64,000 nt of DNA from Bacteroidales bacterium (GTDB lineage Bacteria; Bacteroidota; Bacteroidia; Bacteroidales; P3). The translations under genes were made by a program, and so were the position numbers. The notes beneath the pieces were generated by a model, which saw only the letters and a list, made by a program, of their open reading frames with translations, did not search any database and was not told the origin of the DNA. Positions 42,687 to 50,670 of the stretch are shown in pieces; the first letter of the stretch is position 1, and each line of letters starts with the position of its first letter. The stretch lies in the NCBI GenBank assembly GCA_017940465.1, contig JAGAYN010000040.1, positions 1 to 64,000 on the forward strand. Direction: 5' to 3'.

Positions 42687-42717
42687 AAAAAAAATCCCCC
42701 AAGTGGCTGCTTGGGGG
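42687..42717 (-). terminator. Intrinsic terminator after the MATE gene
   Basis: On the minus strand a perfect stem CCCCCAAG/CTTGGGGG with a six-base loop is followed by A and eight T residues. Confidence 0.9.
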
Positions 42718-42744
42718 ACGAGGAGGATGCGCACGACGGTACGC

Positions 42745-44106
42745 TCATTTCATCTGGCGCTTCAGCTTGCGGTCGATCCACATGGCATAGGGGATGCAGA
42801 GGAGGAATGTCAGGCCGTCGGCCACGGCCTGCGCGGCCTGCACTCCCTGCATGTTATAGCAAACCGGAAGTATCAGAAGCACAGGGAGAAAGAACAGTCC
42901 GTTTCGACAAATACTTAAAAGCGTGGCCGGGAAGGTCATGCGTATGTTCTGGAAGAGCATTCCGGTGGAGGTGATGAGGCCCGTCAGGGGGAACGCCGCG
43001 CACTGCCATCGCAGCGTGGCGGCACCGATTTCGATAAGGGCAGGGTCCTCGGCGCGGAACAATGCAACTATCTGTGGCGCAAAGAGAAAGCCTGCCAGCG
43101 AGATGACCAGCAGGAAGGCGGTGCCCACCCAGGTGGCGAAGTGCCACGACTCGCGCACACGGCCGTAAAGTCCGGCTCCGTAGTTGAATCCACACACGGG
43201 TTGGAACCCTTGGCAGAAGCCGAGTACCACGCTGAAAGCGAACATCATGATGCGCGTCACCACGGCGAAGGCAGCCACCGCGGCGGCCTCGTGGCCGGGA
43301 GCGGCATAGCGCGCCGCACTGTAGTTGAGCAGCACGGCGGCGGCACAGTTGAACACCTGGCGGAACAGCGACGGAAGTCCGCCCCGCAGTATCTCGTTAT
43401 ACACCCTCAACGATGGCTTGAAGTCGCGCAGTTTAATATGCACACTTTCAGGTCTAAACGTACCACTCAAAAGCAGCACCCACGAGCACAGCTGGCTGAC
43501 GGCGGTGGCCAGCGAGGCACCGCTCACGCCCATGTCGAGGCCGAAGATGAAAATCGGGTCCAGCGCGATGTTGAGGATGGCGCCGCTCACGATGCCCACC
43601 ATGCCGAAGTTGGCGTTGCCCTGCAGGCGAAGCTGGTTGTTCAGCGTGAGGGCCGACATCATAAAGGGGGTGGCGAGGACAATAAACCGCAGGTAATCAT
43701 TGGCATACGGCACCACCTCCGGCGGCGCACCCAGCAGCGAACTCAGGCCGGAGAGGTTCGATAGGCAGAGCAACGCCGCCGCCGTCCCCAGCAGGAAGGG
43801 GGTGATCACTCCCACGCTGGCCACCACCGAAGCCGACGACAAGTCCTTGGCCCCCAAGGCCCTGGAGATATAGTTCCCGCTGCCGTGGCCAAAGAAGAAT
43901 CCCAGGGCCTGGATGAATGTCATGTAGGCGAACGAGATGCCAATGCCAGCCGTGCCCTCGGTGGAAAGGCGACCCACGAAGGCCGCGTCGACTACATTGT
44001 AGAGGGCCGTGGTGACCATCGCGATAATGGTCGGCACGGCCATCTTGAGCACCAGCAGCCGCACCGGCTTCCGGGTCATTTCCTGGTATTTGTCCTCGAG
44101 CGTCAA
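42745..44106 (-). CDS. MATE family efflux transporter
   Basis: A 453-residue transporter with about twelve transmembrane helices in two related halves. The start (RKPVRLLVLKMAVPTIIAMVTTALYNVVDAAFVG) and the segment GFQPVCGFNYGAG typical of MATE/DinF proteins are clear. It would export cationic or other compounds using Na+ or H+; the substrate is unknown. It is translationally coupled (ATGA) to the Deg-type protease upstream and ends at its own terminator. Confidence 0.92.
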   Translation of the reverse strand: MTLEDKYQEMTRKPVRLLVLKMAVPTIIAMVTTALYNVVDAAFVGRLSTEGTAGIGISFAYMTFIQALGFFFGHGSGNYISRALGAKDLSSASVVASVGVITPFLLGTAAALLCLSNLSGLSSLLGAPPEVVPYANDYLRFIVLATPFMMSALTLNNQLRLQGNANFGMVGIVSGAILNIALDPIFIFGLDMGVSGASLATAVSQLCSWVLLLSGTFRPESVHIKLRDFKPSLRVYNEILRGGLPSLFRQVFNCAAAVLLNYSAARYAAPGHEAAAVAAFAVVTRIMMFAFSVVLGFCQGFQPVCGFNYGAGLYGRVRESWHFATWVGTAFLLVISLAGFLFAPQIVALFRAEDPALIEIGAATLRWQCAAFPLTGLITSTGMLFQNIRMTFPATLLSICRNGLFFLPVLLILPVCYNMQGVQAAQAVADGLTFLLCIPYAMWIDRKLKRQMK

Positions 44107-45245
44107 CGACGGATAATCTGTGTGTTACCCTGCGAGTTCAGAAGTGTTGCTTCAACCGTGTAGGTGCGTCCGCCGCGCTCATAGTCCACCTCCACTTTGT
44201 CGCCCGGATTGAAGCGCCCGAGTTCCTCCATCATTTCGGCAAAGGTGTTCACCTCCACCCCCGCGATGCGGAGCACGATGTCGCCCACCTGCATGCCGGC
44301 ACGCTCGGCGGCGCAGTCGTGGGTCACCTTGACCACATAGAGCCCTTTGACGGCACGCGCGCCGGTCTGCCGGGCCAGCTTGGCGTCCACCTCGGTGACC
44401 TGCACCCCCAGGTAGCCGCGCTGCACGTAGCCATAGTGCTGCAGGTCGGAAGCCACCTTGACGGCAAGATTTGAGGGAATTGCGAAGCTGTAGCCGGTAT
44501 AGTATCCGTTGCCGGAGGCGATGGCGGTGACCACCCCGATGAGCTCGGCGCGGGAATTGACCAACGCACCGCCGCTATTGCCCGAATTGACGGCCGCATC
44601 TGTCTGAATAAAAGACTCTAACGGCGTCTCCTGCCCTCGCGGATTCTCGATGATGTTCACGTTGCGCGCCTTGGCGCTGATGATGCCCGAGGTGACGGTG
44701 GAGGTGAGGTTGAAAGGGTTGCCGATGGCCAGCACAGGCTCGCCGATGCGGGCCTGGTCGCTATTGCCGAAGGGAATGTAGGTAAGTCCCTCGGCCTCAA
44801 TCTTTATCACGGCCAGGTCGGTGGCGGGGTCGTTGCCTATCAGCGTGGCAGGCAGTTCGCGCCGGTCATTGAGCGTCACGTAGATACGCTCGGCATCCTG
44901 CACCACGTGGTTGTTGGTGAGGATGTAGCCGTCGGTGGTGATGATGACACCCGAACCGTAGGCGTTATATACCTGGCGGCGAGTGCCTTGCGGAATGATA
45001 AAGCCGAAGAACGACTGGTAGAGGGGGGTGATCTGCGTCATCTCGGTCTTGATGTGGACCACGCCGTCGATCGTGGCGGCGGCCACATCGGTGAAGTCAG
45101 TGAGCGTCAGGCGCGAATGCTGTGCAACACTCTGCGAAACAGCGGGTTCCGACTGCTGCCTGGCCTGGGTTTCGGTGGGTTGCGCCTGACAGCCCTGCAG
45201 GGCCAGCGAGGCGACGGCCAAAGATACGATGAATGTCCTTTTCAT
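44103..45245 (-). CDS. Deg-type periplasmic serine protease with one PDZ domain
   Basis: A 380-residue S1C protease from ATG 45245. The signal ends ALQGC, so Cys19 may be lipidated. The catalytic triad is His113 (NNHVVQD), Asp143 (ATDLAVIK) and Ser224 (NSGNSGGAL). One PDZ domain follows (GYLGVQVTEVD ... VGDIVLRIAGVEV). Single-PDZ members resemble DegS-like sensors or DegQ. It precedes and is coupled to a MATE transporter gene. Confidence 0.92.
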   Translation of the reverse strand: MKRTFIVSLAVASLALQGCQAQPTETQARQQSEPAVSQSVAQHSRLTLTDFTDVAAATIDGVVHIKTEMTQITPLYQSFFGFIIPQGTRRQVYNAYGSGVIITTDGYILTNNHVVQDAERIYVTLNDRRELPATLIGNDPATDLAVIKIEAEGLTYIPFGNSDQARIGEPVLAIGNPFNLTSTVTSGIISAKARNVNIIENPRGQETPLESFIQTDAAVNSGNSGGALVNSRAELIGVVTAIASGNGYYTGYSFAIPSNLAVKVASDLQHYGYVQRGYLGVQVTEVDAKLARQTGARAVKGLYVVKVTHDCAAERAGMQVGDIVLRIAGVEVNTFAEMMEELGRFNPGDKVEVDYERGGRTYTVEATLLNSQGNTQIIRR

Positions 45246-45332
45246 GTTCAATGGGTTTTGTGTTTCACTTCCGTAACAAAAAAATTGCCGTTTTATTGCC
45301 TTGACAAGCAAAAAAGGTGCCAATCCAGCCCC

Positions 45333-45412
45333 GATGCAACAGGCTGGCAACTAACATCTTATAAGCATCCCCTTTTTCTCTCCTTTTTATCCTGTTCGTA
45401 TCCACATACTAA
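45333..45412 (+). repeat. Pyrimidine-rich intergenic repeat, copy h
   Basis: GATGCAACAGGCTGGCAAC, then CTTATAAGCATCCCC, TTTTTCTCTCC, TTTTTATCC and TTCGTATCCACA. It lies between divergent deg-type and DUF6266 genes, ending 46 bases before the latter. Confidence 0.75.
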
Positions 45413-45457
45413 AACCGGAGAATGTGCGTTACATTATGGAAACAAATATAAAAAGAC

Positions 45458-46234
45458 ATGGCAAAAATCGATCAAGGCATCCTGGGCGGCTACAGCGGCC
45501 GCATCGGCAGCGTGGTGGGCTACTACCGCAAGGGCAAATGGTGCGTGCGCGCCTACCAGCCCACCATCAACGACGCCAAGAGCGCGGCGCAGCTGCAGCA
45601 ACGCTCCATCTTCAAGGCGATGATCCAGTTCGCCTCGCGCACGCTGGCTCCTATCCGGTTGGGAATGAAGCAGATATCCGACATGGAAGAAATCACCGAG
45701 TGCAACCTATTCATGCGCATGAACAGTCAGAATTTCAAGCACATAGACGGCACAGTGCAAATCGTCTACAGCGGACTCCAATTCTCGATGGGCGACCTCC
45801 CGGGCGTGGATTTCCGCAGCCTCCAGGTGGAGGCAGACGGACGCGTAACGGTTGATTATGAGCCCAATAGAATATCGTCGCGTGCCAAGATGGAGGACGA
45901 GGTGCACGTCTATGCCTACCTGCCCTCCGAGGGCCTCGGCGTGCTCTGCGCCCCCGCCAGCCGCCGCAGCAAGCAGACGGCATTCATGCTGCCCGACGGG
46001 TGGGCCTCGCAAGATGTTCATTTCTACGGATTTACACTCGCTTCCGACGGATGCGCCTCGGAGACCACCTACCTCGGCTCCACCCTCGAGCCGTTGTCGC
46101 AACCCGCTGAGAACAAATCATCTATCGAAAACAAAAATCCCCTGATTGAATATGAAGAAAGGCAAACTGATCCTGTTTCCGGTCCCCATCGGAGCGGAGG
46201 AGACAACCCTCTCACTGCCAGAGGGAAACCATGA
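45458..46234 (+). CDS. DUF6266-like protein, copy 3
   Basis: A 258-residue paralogue of unknown function. It has the cleanest family pattern: DQGILGGYSGRIGSVVGYYRKG, AYQPTINDAKSAAQLQQRS, FKAMIQFA, then VHVYAYLPSEG and DVHFYGFTLASDG, and TTYLGSTLE. No signal peptide. The conserved part ends near residue 210; the remaining tail (ENKSSIENKN onward) overlaps the RsmI-like gene by 89 bases in another frame, so the tail is probably not selected. An upstream repeat copy is shared with the other two copies. Confidence 0.75.
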   Translation: MAKIDQGILGGYSGRIGSVVGYYRKGKWCVRAYQPTINDAKSAAQLQQRSIFKAMIQFASRTLAPIRLGMKQISDMEEITECNLFMRMNSQNFKHIDGTVQIVYSGLQFSMGDLPGVDFRSLQVEADGRVTVDYEPNRISSRAKMEDEVHVYAYLPSEGLGVLCAPASRRSKQTAFMLPDGWASQDVHFYGFTLASDGCASETTYLGSTLEPLSQPAENKSSIENKNPLIEYEERQTDPVSGPHRSGGDNPLTARGKP

Positions 46235-46871
46235 CCTGCTGGGCACATGCCGCACCTTTATCGTGGAGGAGCTGCGCACGGCGCGGCGATTCCTGAAAAA
46301 GGCGCGCTACCCCTACCCTATCGACGAGACAGAATTCTTCATCCTCAACGAGCATACGACGCACGGCGAGATCGGGGGCTACCTGGACGCCATCGAGCGA
46401 GGCGACAACATCGGCCTGCTCTCCGAGGCCGGGCTGCCCTGCGTGGCCGACCCGGGGGCGATGATTGTGCGCGTGGCGCAACGGCGTGGTATCGAGGTGG
46501 TTCCGCTCGTGGGCCCCTCGTCGCTCATGCTCGCCCTGATGGCCAGTGGGCTGAACGGACAGAGTTTCGCCTTCAACGGCTACCTGCCCGTGGACAAAAG
46601 CCAGAGGGCCAGCGCCATACGCCGTCTCGAAGAACGCGCCCGCCGCGAGCGGCAGACCCAACTCTTCATCGAAGCGCCCTACCGCAACAACCAACTGCTG
46701 GAGGCGCTATGCACTGTGCTCCAGCCTGATACCGACATCTGCGTAGCTTGCGACCTCACGCTCCCCTCGCAGTATATCCGCACCCTCCCCGCCAAGCAAT
46801 GGCAAAAAGAGCGCGAGAAAACCAACCTCCACAAACGCAACACCGTCTTCCTGATAGGCACAGCCGGGTAA
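46146..46871 (+). CDS. RsmI-related SAM-dependent methyltransferase
   Basis: A 241-residue tetrapyrrole-methylase-fold enzyme related to RsmI, which 2'-O-methylates C1402 of 16S rRNA. Seen are IPIGAEE-like opening (FPVPIGAEETT), IGLLSEAGLPCVADPGAMIVRVAQ, VPLVGPSSLMLALMASG and FIEAPYRNNQLLEAL. It is shorter than full RsmI and belongs to the brief Bacteroidota form whose target is not certain. The second in-frame ATG at 46152 (MKKGKLILFP) is the more usual start. Confidence 0.85.
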   Translation: MNMKKGKLILFPVPIGAEETTLSLPEGNHDLLGTCRTFIVEELRTARRFLKKARYPYPIDETEFFILNEHTTHGEIGGYLDAIERGDNIGLLSEAGLPCVADPGAMIVRVAQRRGIEVVPLVGPSSLMLALMASGLNGQSFAFNGYLPVDKSQRASAIRRLEERARRERQTQLFIEAPYRNNQLLEALCTVLQPDTDICVACDLTLPSQYIRTLPAKQWQKEREKTNLHKRNTVFLIGTAG

Positions 46872-46947
46872 ATCGGAGTAATCGGAATAATCAGAATAAT
46901 CAGAATAATCAGATTAATCAGATTAATCAGACTAATCAGAAAAATCA
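46871..46947 (+). repeat. 9-bp-period repeat (AATCAGnnn) after the RsmI-like gene
   Basis: About eight units AATCGGAGT, AATCAGAAT, AATCAGATT run in tandem at nine-base steps directly after the stop codon and before the four-helix-bundle gene. Confidence 0.85.
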
Positions 46948-46976
46948 TATTAACCACCCAAAAAACCAAACCACCC

Positions 46977-47645
46977 ATGCCCAATTCCAACACCCCCCAG
47001 CACCTCTTCCTGCCTCAGCGGGGTCACTACCGGCAGCTGCGTGTCTACCATGTGACCGAAGCCCTATACGACCTCACCTACCTCTTCTGCCGGCGCTTCC
47101 TGCCGCCCCACGGCGACCGCACGGTGGACCAGATGGTGCAGGCCGCCCGCAGCGGCAAACAGAACATAGCCGAAGGCAACCAAGCCGCCACCACATCGAG
47201 CGAGACCGAAATCAAGCTGACCAACGTGGCCCGCGCCAGCATCGAGGAACTGCTGGCCGACTACGAAGACTACCTCCGCACGCGCTCGCTTCCCCAATGG
47301 GACCGCCACCATCCGCGCTTCGAGCCCCTGCGCCGTTGGGCCAGCAGCAACACCTTCCTGCTGGAATATACCCCCAAGGCCGCCTCGATGACCGACGAGG
47401 AACTGGCCAACCTCTGCATCACCCTCTGCCACCAGACCATCTACATGCTCGGCCGCCTGCTGCGCACCCAGCAGGAGCGCTTCGTCACCCAAGGCGGCAT
47501 CCGCGAACAGATGACAGCCGCCCGCCTCGGCTACCGCACCGAACAACGCTCCCAAATCGAAGCCCTGCAGCAGGAAAACGCCGCCCTACGAGAAAAGGTA
47601 GCCCAGCTGGAAGCCCTGGTAAAGACCCTCCAAGGGAAAAATTAG
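46977..47645 (+). CDS. Four-helix-bundle protein (23S IVS-like) with coiled-coil tail
   Basis: A 222-residue protein. The first two thirds follow the four-helix-bundle/23S rRNA intervening-sequence protein pattern (RVYHVTEALYDLTYLFCRRF ... MVQAARSGKQNIAEGNQAATTSSETEIKLTNVARASIEELLADY), with the conserved NIAEG stretch. A C-terminal coiled coil (IEALQQENAALREKVAQLEALV) is added. Its function is unknown; small relatives sit in rRNA intervening sequences. Here it is chromosomal and not in rRNA. The gene is bracketed by 9-bp-period repeats on both sides. Confidence 0.82.
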   Translation: MPNSNTPQHLFLPQRGHYRQLRVYHVTEALYDLTYLFCRRFLPPHGDRTVDQMVQAARSGKQNIAEGNQAATTSSETEIKLTNVARASIEELLADYEDYLRTRSLPQWDRHHPRFEPLRRWASSNTFLLEYTPKAASMTDEELANLCITLCHQTIYMLGRLLRTQQERFVTQGGIREQMTAARLGYRTEQRSQIEALQQENAALREKVAQLEALVKTLQGKN

Positions 47646-47687
47646 TCGGAGTAGTCCGATTAATCAGATTAATCCGACTACTCAGAC
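47641..47687 (+). repeat. 9-bp-period repeat after the four-helix gene
   Basis: Units AGTCCGATT, AATCAGATT, AATCCGACT and ACTCAGAC follow the stop. The array also supplies the last codons and stop of the opposite-strand GNAT gene. Confidence 0.8.
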
Positions 47688-48166
47688 ACCCTCAACCAAT
47701 AATACACACAATCCGCATCGCGGAAGAACTCCCGCGCGCCCCAGCGTTGCCAGTACCGGTGCGTCTTAAGTCGGTGAAGCACAGGGACAAAGACGAAGTC
47801 ATAGTTCGCGCACAGCTCAGGCATGATGGACATCAGCATGTCGTAGTTGAGGCGCGTGCCACGGTAGTCGGGCGACACTATAAAGGAGAAGACCGCCGTG
47901 TAGCGCAACGCGTTCAACTCGGCCAGCAGGGCGGGCTGCTCGGTGGCGATGAGGGGTGTCTCCTCCTCGATGCGGTAGTCGCTCATGTTCAGCAGGCCCA
48001 CCACCCTGCCCTGCCCGTCCAATGCCTTGACGCTCAGCGGCCAGTTGAAGTGCAGGTGCTGCACCCAGTCCTCCACCTCCTCGCGGTCGAAGCCGTACTG
48101 CCGCACCAGCCAGTCGACGGTCAGCGGCGCATCGGCGGCAGTCATCCTATTTAATATGTACGACAT
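47678..48166 (-). CDS. GNAT family acetyltransferase
   Basis: A 162-residue GNAT-fold protein. The first strand (YILNRMTAAD), the acceptor strand VVGLLNMSDYRI, the AcCoA-binding segment FSFIVSPDYRGTRLNYDML and the late YWQRWGAREFF strand are recognisable. Acceptor unknown. It follows the frameshifted DUF2156 gene with a 20-base overlap if ATG 48166 is used, or two bases apart from ATG 48145. The pairing of DUF2156 and GNAT genes suggests linked acyl/aminoacyl-transfer roles. Confidence 0.75.
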   Translation of the reverse strand: MSYILNRMTAADAPLTVDWLVRQYGFDREEVEDWVQHLHFNWPLSVKALDGQGRVVGLLNMSDYRIEEETPLIATEQPALLAELNALRYTAVFSFIVSPDYRGTRLNYDMLMSIMPELCANYDFVFVPVLHRLKTHRYWQRWGAREFFRDADCVYYWLRVSE

Positions 48167-49047
48167 TGTAAGTGAGCAGGATTTCAGGGTGATACGACAA
48201 CTTGGCCTTGCGCAGACCCTCGAGGCCCATATCCTCCTCGCGGTTCAAGTAGACGAACTGCTCCGGCAGGTGGGCGGCGAACTGCTGGTTGATGGCCGAG
48301 AAGAGGCCGTCGATGTTGCGGTCGGCCTTCTCGACGCAGACGTCGAGCGTGTCGTCGGTAACGGGCGCGCCGTAGGTGAAGGCCACCATGCGGCCGTCGA
48401 GCCAAATGCTGCCGCCCAGCATGCCCAGCGCGTCCCCAGTGGGCGAAGACGTTCTCCACCACGCGCTGCTCGGCGGCGATGGTGTCGCCGTAGGAGGGGT
48501 TGTCGTGCGGCTTCTCGTCGCGCCAGAGGGCTTCGAGGCGGCGGCAGTCGTCGAACATCGCGGGCGTGAGGGGGCGGTACTCGAAGTCGGGGTGCTCGGC
48601 ACGGAACTTATTGACGTGGTTGCGCTTGGCCTTCAGTTTGCCACCCGCCAGCGAGGCCAGGTCGGCGCGGCGGTAGATATAGTCGTACTGGTTGCGGCGG
48701 GACTCGACGGTGATGCCGATGCCCTCGCGGCAGGCGTTCTGCTGCAGCGCCAGGGCGGCCTCGTCCTCGAGGCCGAGGAGGGTCAGGCGGCCGCCGCAGT
48801 CATCGCAGATGGCCTGCAGCAAGTCGCAACCCGGCGTGCCGGCGCAGCAGAGCATGTAGGCCCGCTCGCCCTCCATGTCGAACCGCAGCACGGCGGCATC
48901 GGGCAGGATGCACACCTCGGTCCGGAACCAGAACTGCCAGCCGATGAGGTTGGCGAAGGTGAAGTTGCAGTTGCGCCGCCCGCTGCCCAGGCTCACGGCC
49001 TGGTAGGCTTCGCGGTCGGCGATGGTGAGATGGTGGAATTCTAGCAT
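48147..49047 (-). pseudogene. DUF2156 (LPG synthase-like) gene interrupted by a frameshift
   Basis: Two overlapping frames together encode one DUF2156 protein (the GNAT-like domain of lysyl-phosphatidylglycerol synthase). The 5' part, 49047 to about 48437, has MLEFHHLTIADREAYQ, FANLIGWQFWF, FRAEHPDFEYRPLT and ENVFAHWG. The 3' part, in a different frame down to 48147, has LGMLGGSIWLDGRMVAFTYGAPV, EKADRNIDGLFSAINQQF and YLNREEDMGLEGLRKAKLSYHPE. The switch falls at four consecutive C on the plus strand (48434-48437): removing one restores the frame. It may be a sequencing or assembly error, a recent mutation or a phase-variable tract. Everything else is intact. Confidence 0.85.
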
Positions 49048-49058
49048 TAGATTGGTTT

Positions 49059-49838
49059 TCAATAACATTTTCCGTCGGGGGTACAGTAGCGCTGGGGGCG
49101 GTAGGTGCGGAAGCCGACGGTGTCGTGGATGGCATACATGCCGACGGTGTCGTAGGCGAAGCTGTAGCGCAGGGTGTCTATGCGGTCGTAGTCAAGCTGG
49201 TAGACCGTCAGGCTGTCGCGGTGCACCATGTCGCGCAGGTCGTAGGCATTCAGGCGGCTGTAGTCGGCGAACTGCTCGTAGACCTGCTTCACACGTCCGT
49301 CGGGACTGACGATGAGGGTGAGCGGTTTACCGCCGCAGTCGGTGAAGGCGCGGCGCGGCTGGAGGGCGTAGTTGACGATGGCGGTCCAGTCGTGCAGGTT
49401 CAGCATCTTGCCCTTGTTGAAGAGATGGAAGAGGCTGTCGGCGTCGCGCATATAGTAGCGAGTGGCGATGCCGTAGGCGGCCAGGTAGTCGGCGTTCCAG
49501 GGGAGCGAGCCGCAGTCGTCGAGAATGAAGTACATGCGGCAGCGCGCGGTGTCGAGGTTGCGCAGCAGGGGCACGTAGGTGTCGCGCATGGCCTCCCGGC
49601 AGGGGCCGCAGCAGTAGCTGTAGACGATAGCAATCTTGTAGTGCACGGTGTCGTCCAGCATCCAGTGGCGCAGGTCGTCGGCGGTGAGCGGCGTGTGGTC
49701 GGCGTACTTGGTGCCGGCCTGTCGCAGCAGGCGGTCGGTGGGGTGGCATACCCTGACCAGCGAGTGCTTGCTTTGGAAACAACCCGGGAGCAGCAGCGTG
49801 GCCGCCAGGGCGAGGAGCAGTGTGCGTGTGTGTTTCAT
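49059..49838 (-). CDS. Thioredoxin-like lipoprotein
   Basis: A 259-residue lipoprotein. The signal ends LLLPGC, so Cys20 is lipidated. A thioredoxin-type active site CGPC (Cys77-Cys80) lies in IVYSYCCGPCREAM after a beta strand, and PLTLIVSPDGRV supplies the cis-Pro-like segment. The rest is family-poor. It may reduce or oxidise periplasmic proteins, as Bacteroidota TlpA-like lipoproteins do. It ends 11 bases before the DUF2156 start, probably in one operon. Confidence 0.75.
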   Translation of the reverse strand: MKHTRTLLLALAATLLLPGCFQSKHSLVRVCHPTDRLLRQAGTKYADHTPLTADDLRHWMLDDTVHYKIAIVYSYCCGPCREAMRDTYVPLLRNLDTARCRMYFILDDCGSLPWNADYLAAYGIATRYYMRDADSLFHLFNKGKMLNLHDWTAIVNYALQPRRAFTDCGGKPLTLIVSPDGRVKQVYEQFADYSRLNAYDLRDMVHRDSLTVYQLDYDRIDTLRYSFAYDTVGMYAIHDTVGFRTYRPQRYCTPDGKCY

Positions 49839-49890
49839 GTCGCTTTCGATTGAATGTTCTGCCTGGTAGTCGTAGAAGCATGATGAAATC

Positions 49891-50178
49891 TTACACCGAG
49901 GGTTGAATTGGGGTTATGCCCACCTCCACCTCGTCGCCGAAGGTCTTCCCTATCGCCGTGCGCACGGCTTTGGGGATGCCGAGGATGTAGCAGATGTTGC
50001 CCTCGGCGTCCTTCACGCCCATGTTGACCACGCTGCCGCTGTATGGATAGCCGTCGAACGTAGCCTCCACCTTCAGCCGCCCCTTGCCGTACAGGGCGCG
50101 GATGTCAACAGGCACAACGATATACGCGGCGTCCATGTCGCCGTTGCGGATGACGGTGGCTGTGAATCGGTGGGTCAT
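49891..50178 (-). CDS. DUF1905 domain protein
   Basis: A 95-residue protein from ATG 50178 (MTHRFTATVIRNGDMDAAYIVVP). The YIVVPVDIRALYGKGRLKVEATFDG and ILGIPKAVRTAIGKTFGDEVEV pattern is the DUF1905 beta-barrel fold. Function unknown. The start overlaps the upstream stop as ATGA. A longer frame to 50256 would begin inside the upstream gene and was not used. Confidence 0.85.
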   Translation of the reverse strand: MTHRFTATVIRNGDMDAAYIVVPVDIRALYGKGRLKVEATFDGYPYSGSVVNMGVKDAEGNICYILGIPKAVRTAIGKTFGDEVEVGITPIQPSV

Positions 50179-50666
50179 AACAACCTTATAGCAAGTCCTA
50201 CAAAACAACAAATGGCTGTCGCTGCCGGCACCATTATTATTATTATCGCCGTCCAAAGGTTCTTATCCGTCGTTCTGTCGCGAATCACACCGTTCGGCCA
50301 CACTGCCTTTTGGCCGACAACGTCGTAATACGTCAAACCGTGTTTCCTTGCGATTGAATAGACCTCGGTCAGAACGTTTCTCTCATGGACATCTGTGAAT
50401 GCCAGTTCAATCCAGATGGCGTCTTGGGAGAATCCGTAATCCGAGGCATAGTATTTCTCCGAATCAAATTCAACGTCCGTAGCCGCAAATTCTCCGTTAA
50501 GTGGACGGACAATATCTTTGAGTTCCAAGAAGAAGTCTTGCAGCCGCCGCGAGGAAACCGCATGATTCTGGCCATCGGCATACTCCGACATTCCGTCATA
50601 GCGTTCCTTGTATGACTTGAAGAACAGCTTTTTCTTGGTGTCAACTATGGCAACCAGGTATCCCAT
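50175..50666 (-). CDS. Hypothetical protein with C-terminal membrane helix
   Basis: A 163-residue protein I do not recognise. The N-terminus is soluble (MGYLVAIVDTKKKLFFKSYK) and mixed alpha/beta. One transmembrane helix lies at the very C-terminus (LWTAIIIIMVPAATAICCFVGLAI), so it may be tail-anchored with the bulk in the cytoplasm. The gene is more AT-rich than its neighbours. It is placed between a pseudouridine synthase (four-base gap) and DUF1905 (ATGA overlap), so it is co-translated with both. Confidence 0.65.
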   Translation of the reverse strand: MGYLVAIVDTKKKLFFKSYKERYDGMSEYADGQNHAVSSRRLQDFFLELKDIVRPLNGEFAATDVEFDSEKYYASDYGFSQDAIWIELAFTDVHERNVLTEVYSIARKHGLTYYDVVGQKAVWPNGVIRDRTTDKNLWTAIIIIMVPAATAICCFVGLAIRLL

Positions 50667-50670
50667 TGGA

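Noticed and set aside
46871-47687. Tandem AATCAG arrays considered as a CRISPR array
   Set aside because: The period is nine bases, far below repeat-spacer size, with no distinct spacers and no cas genes nearby.
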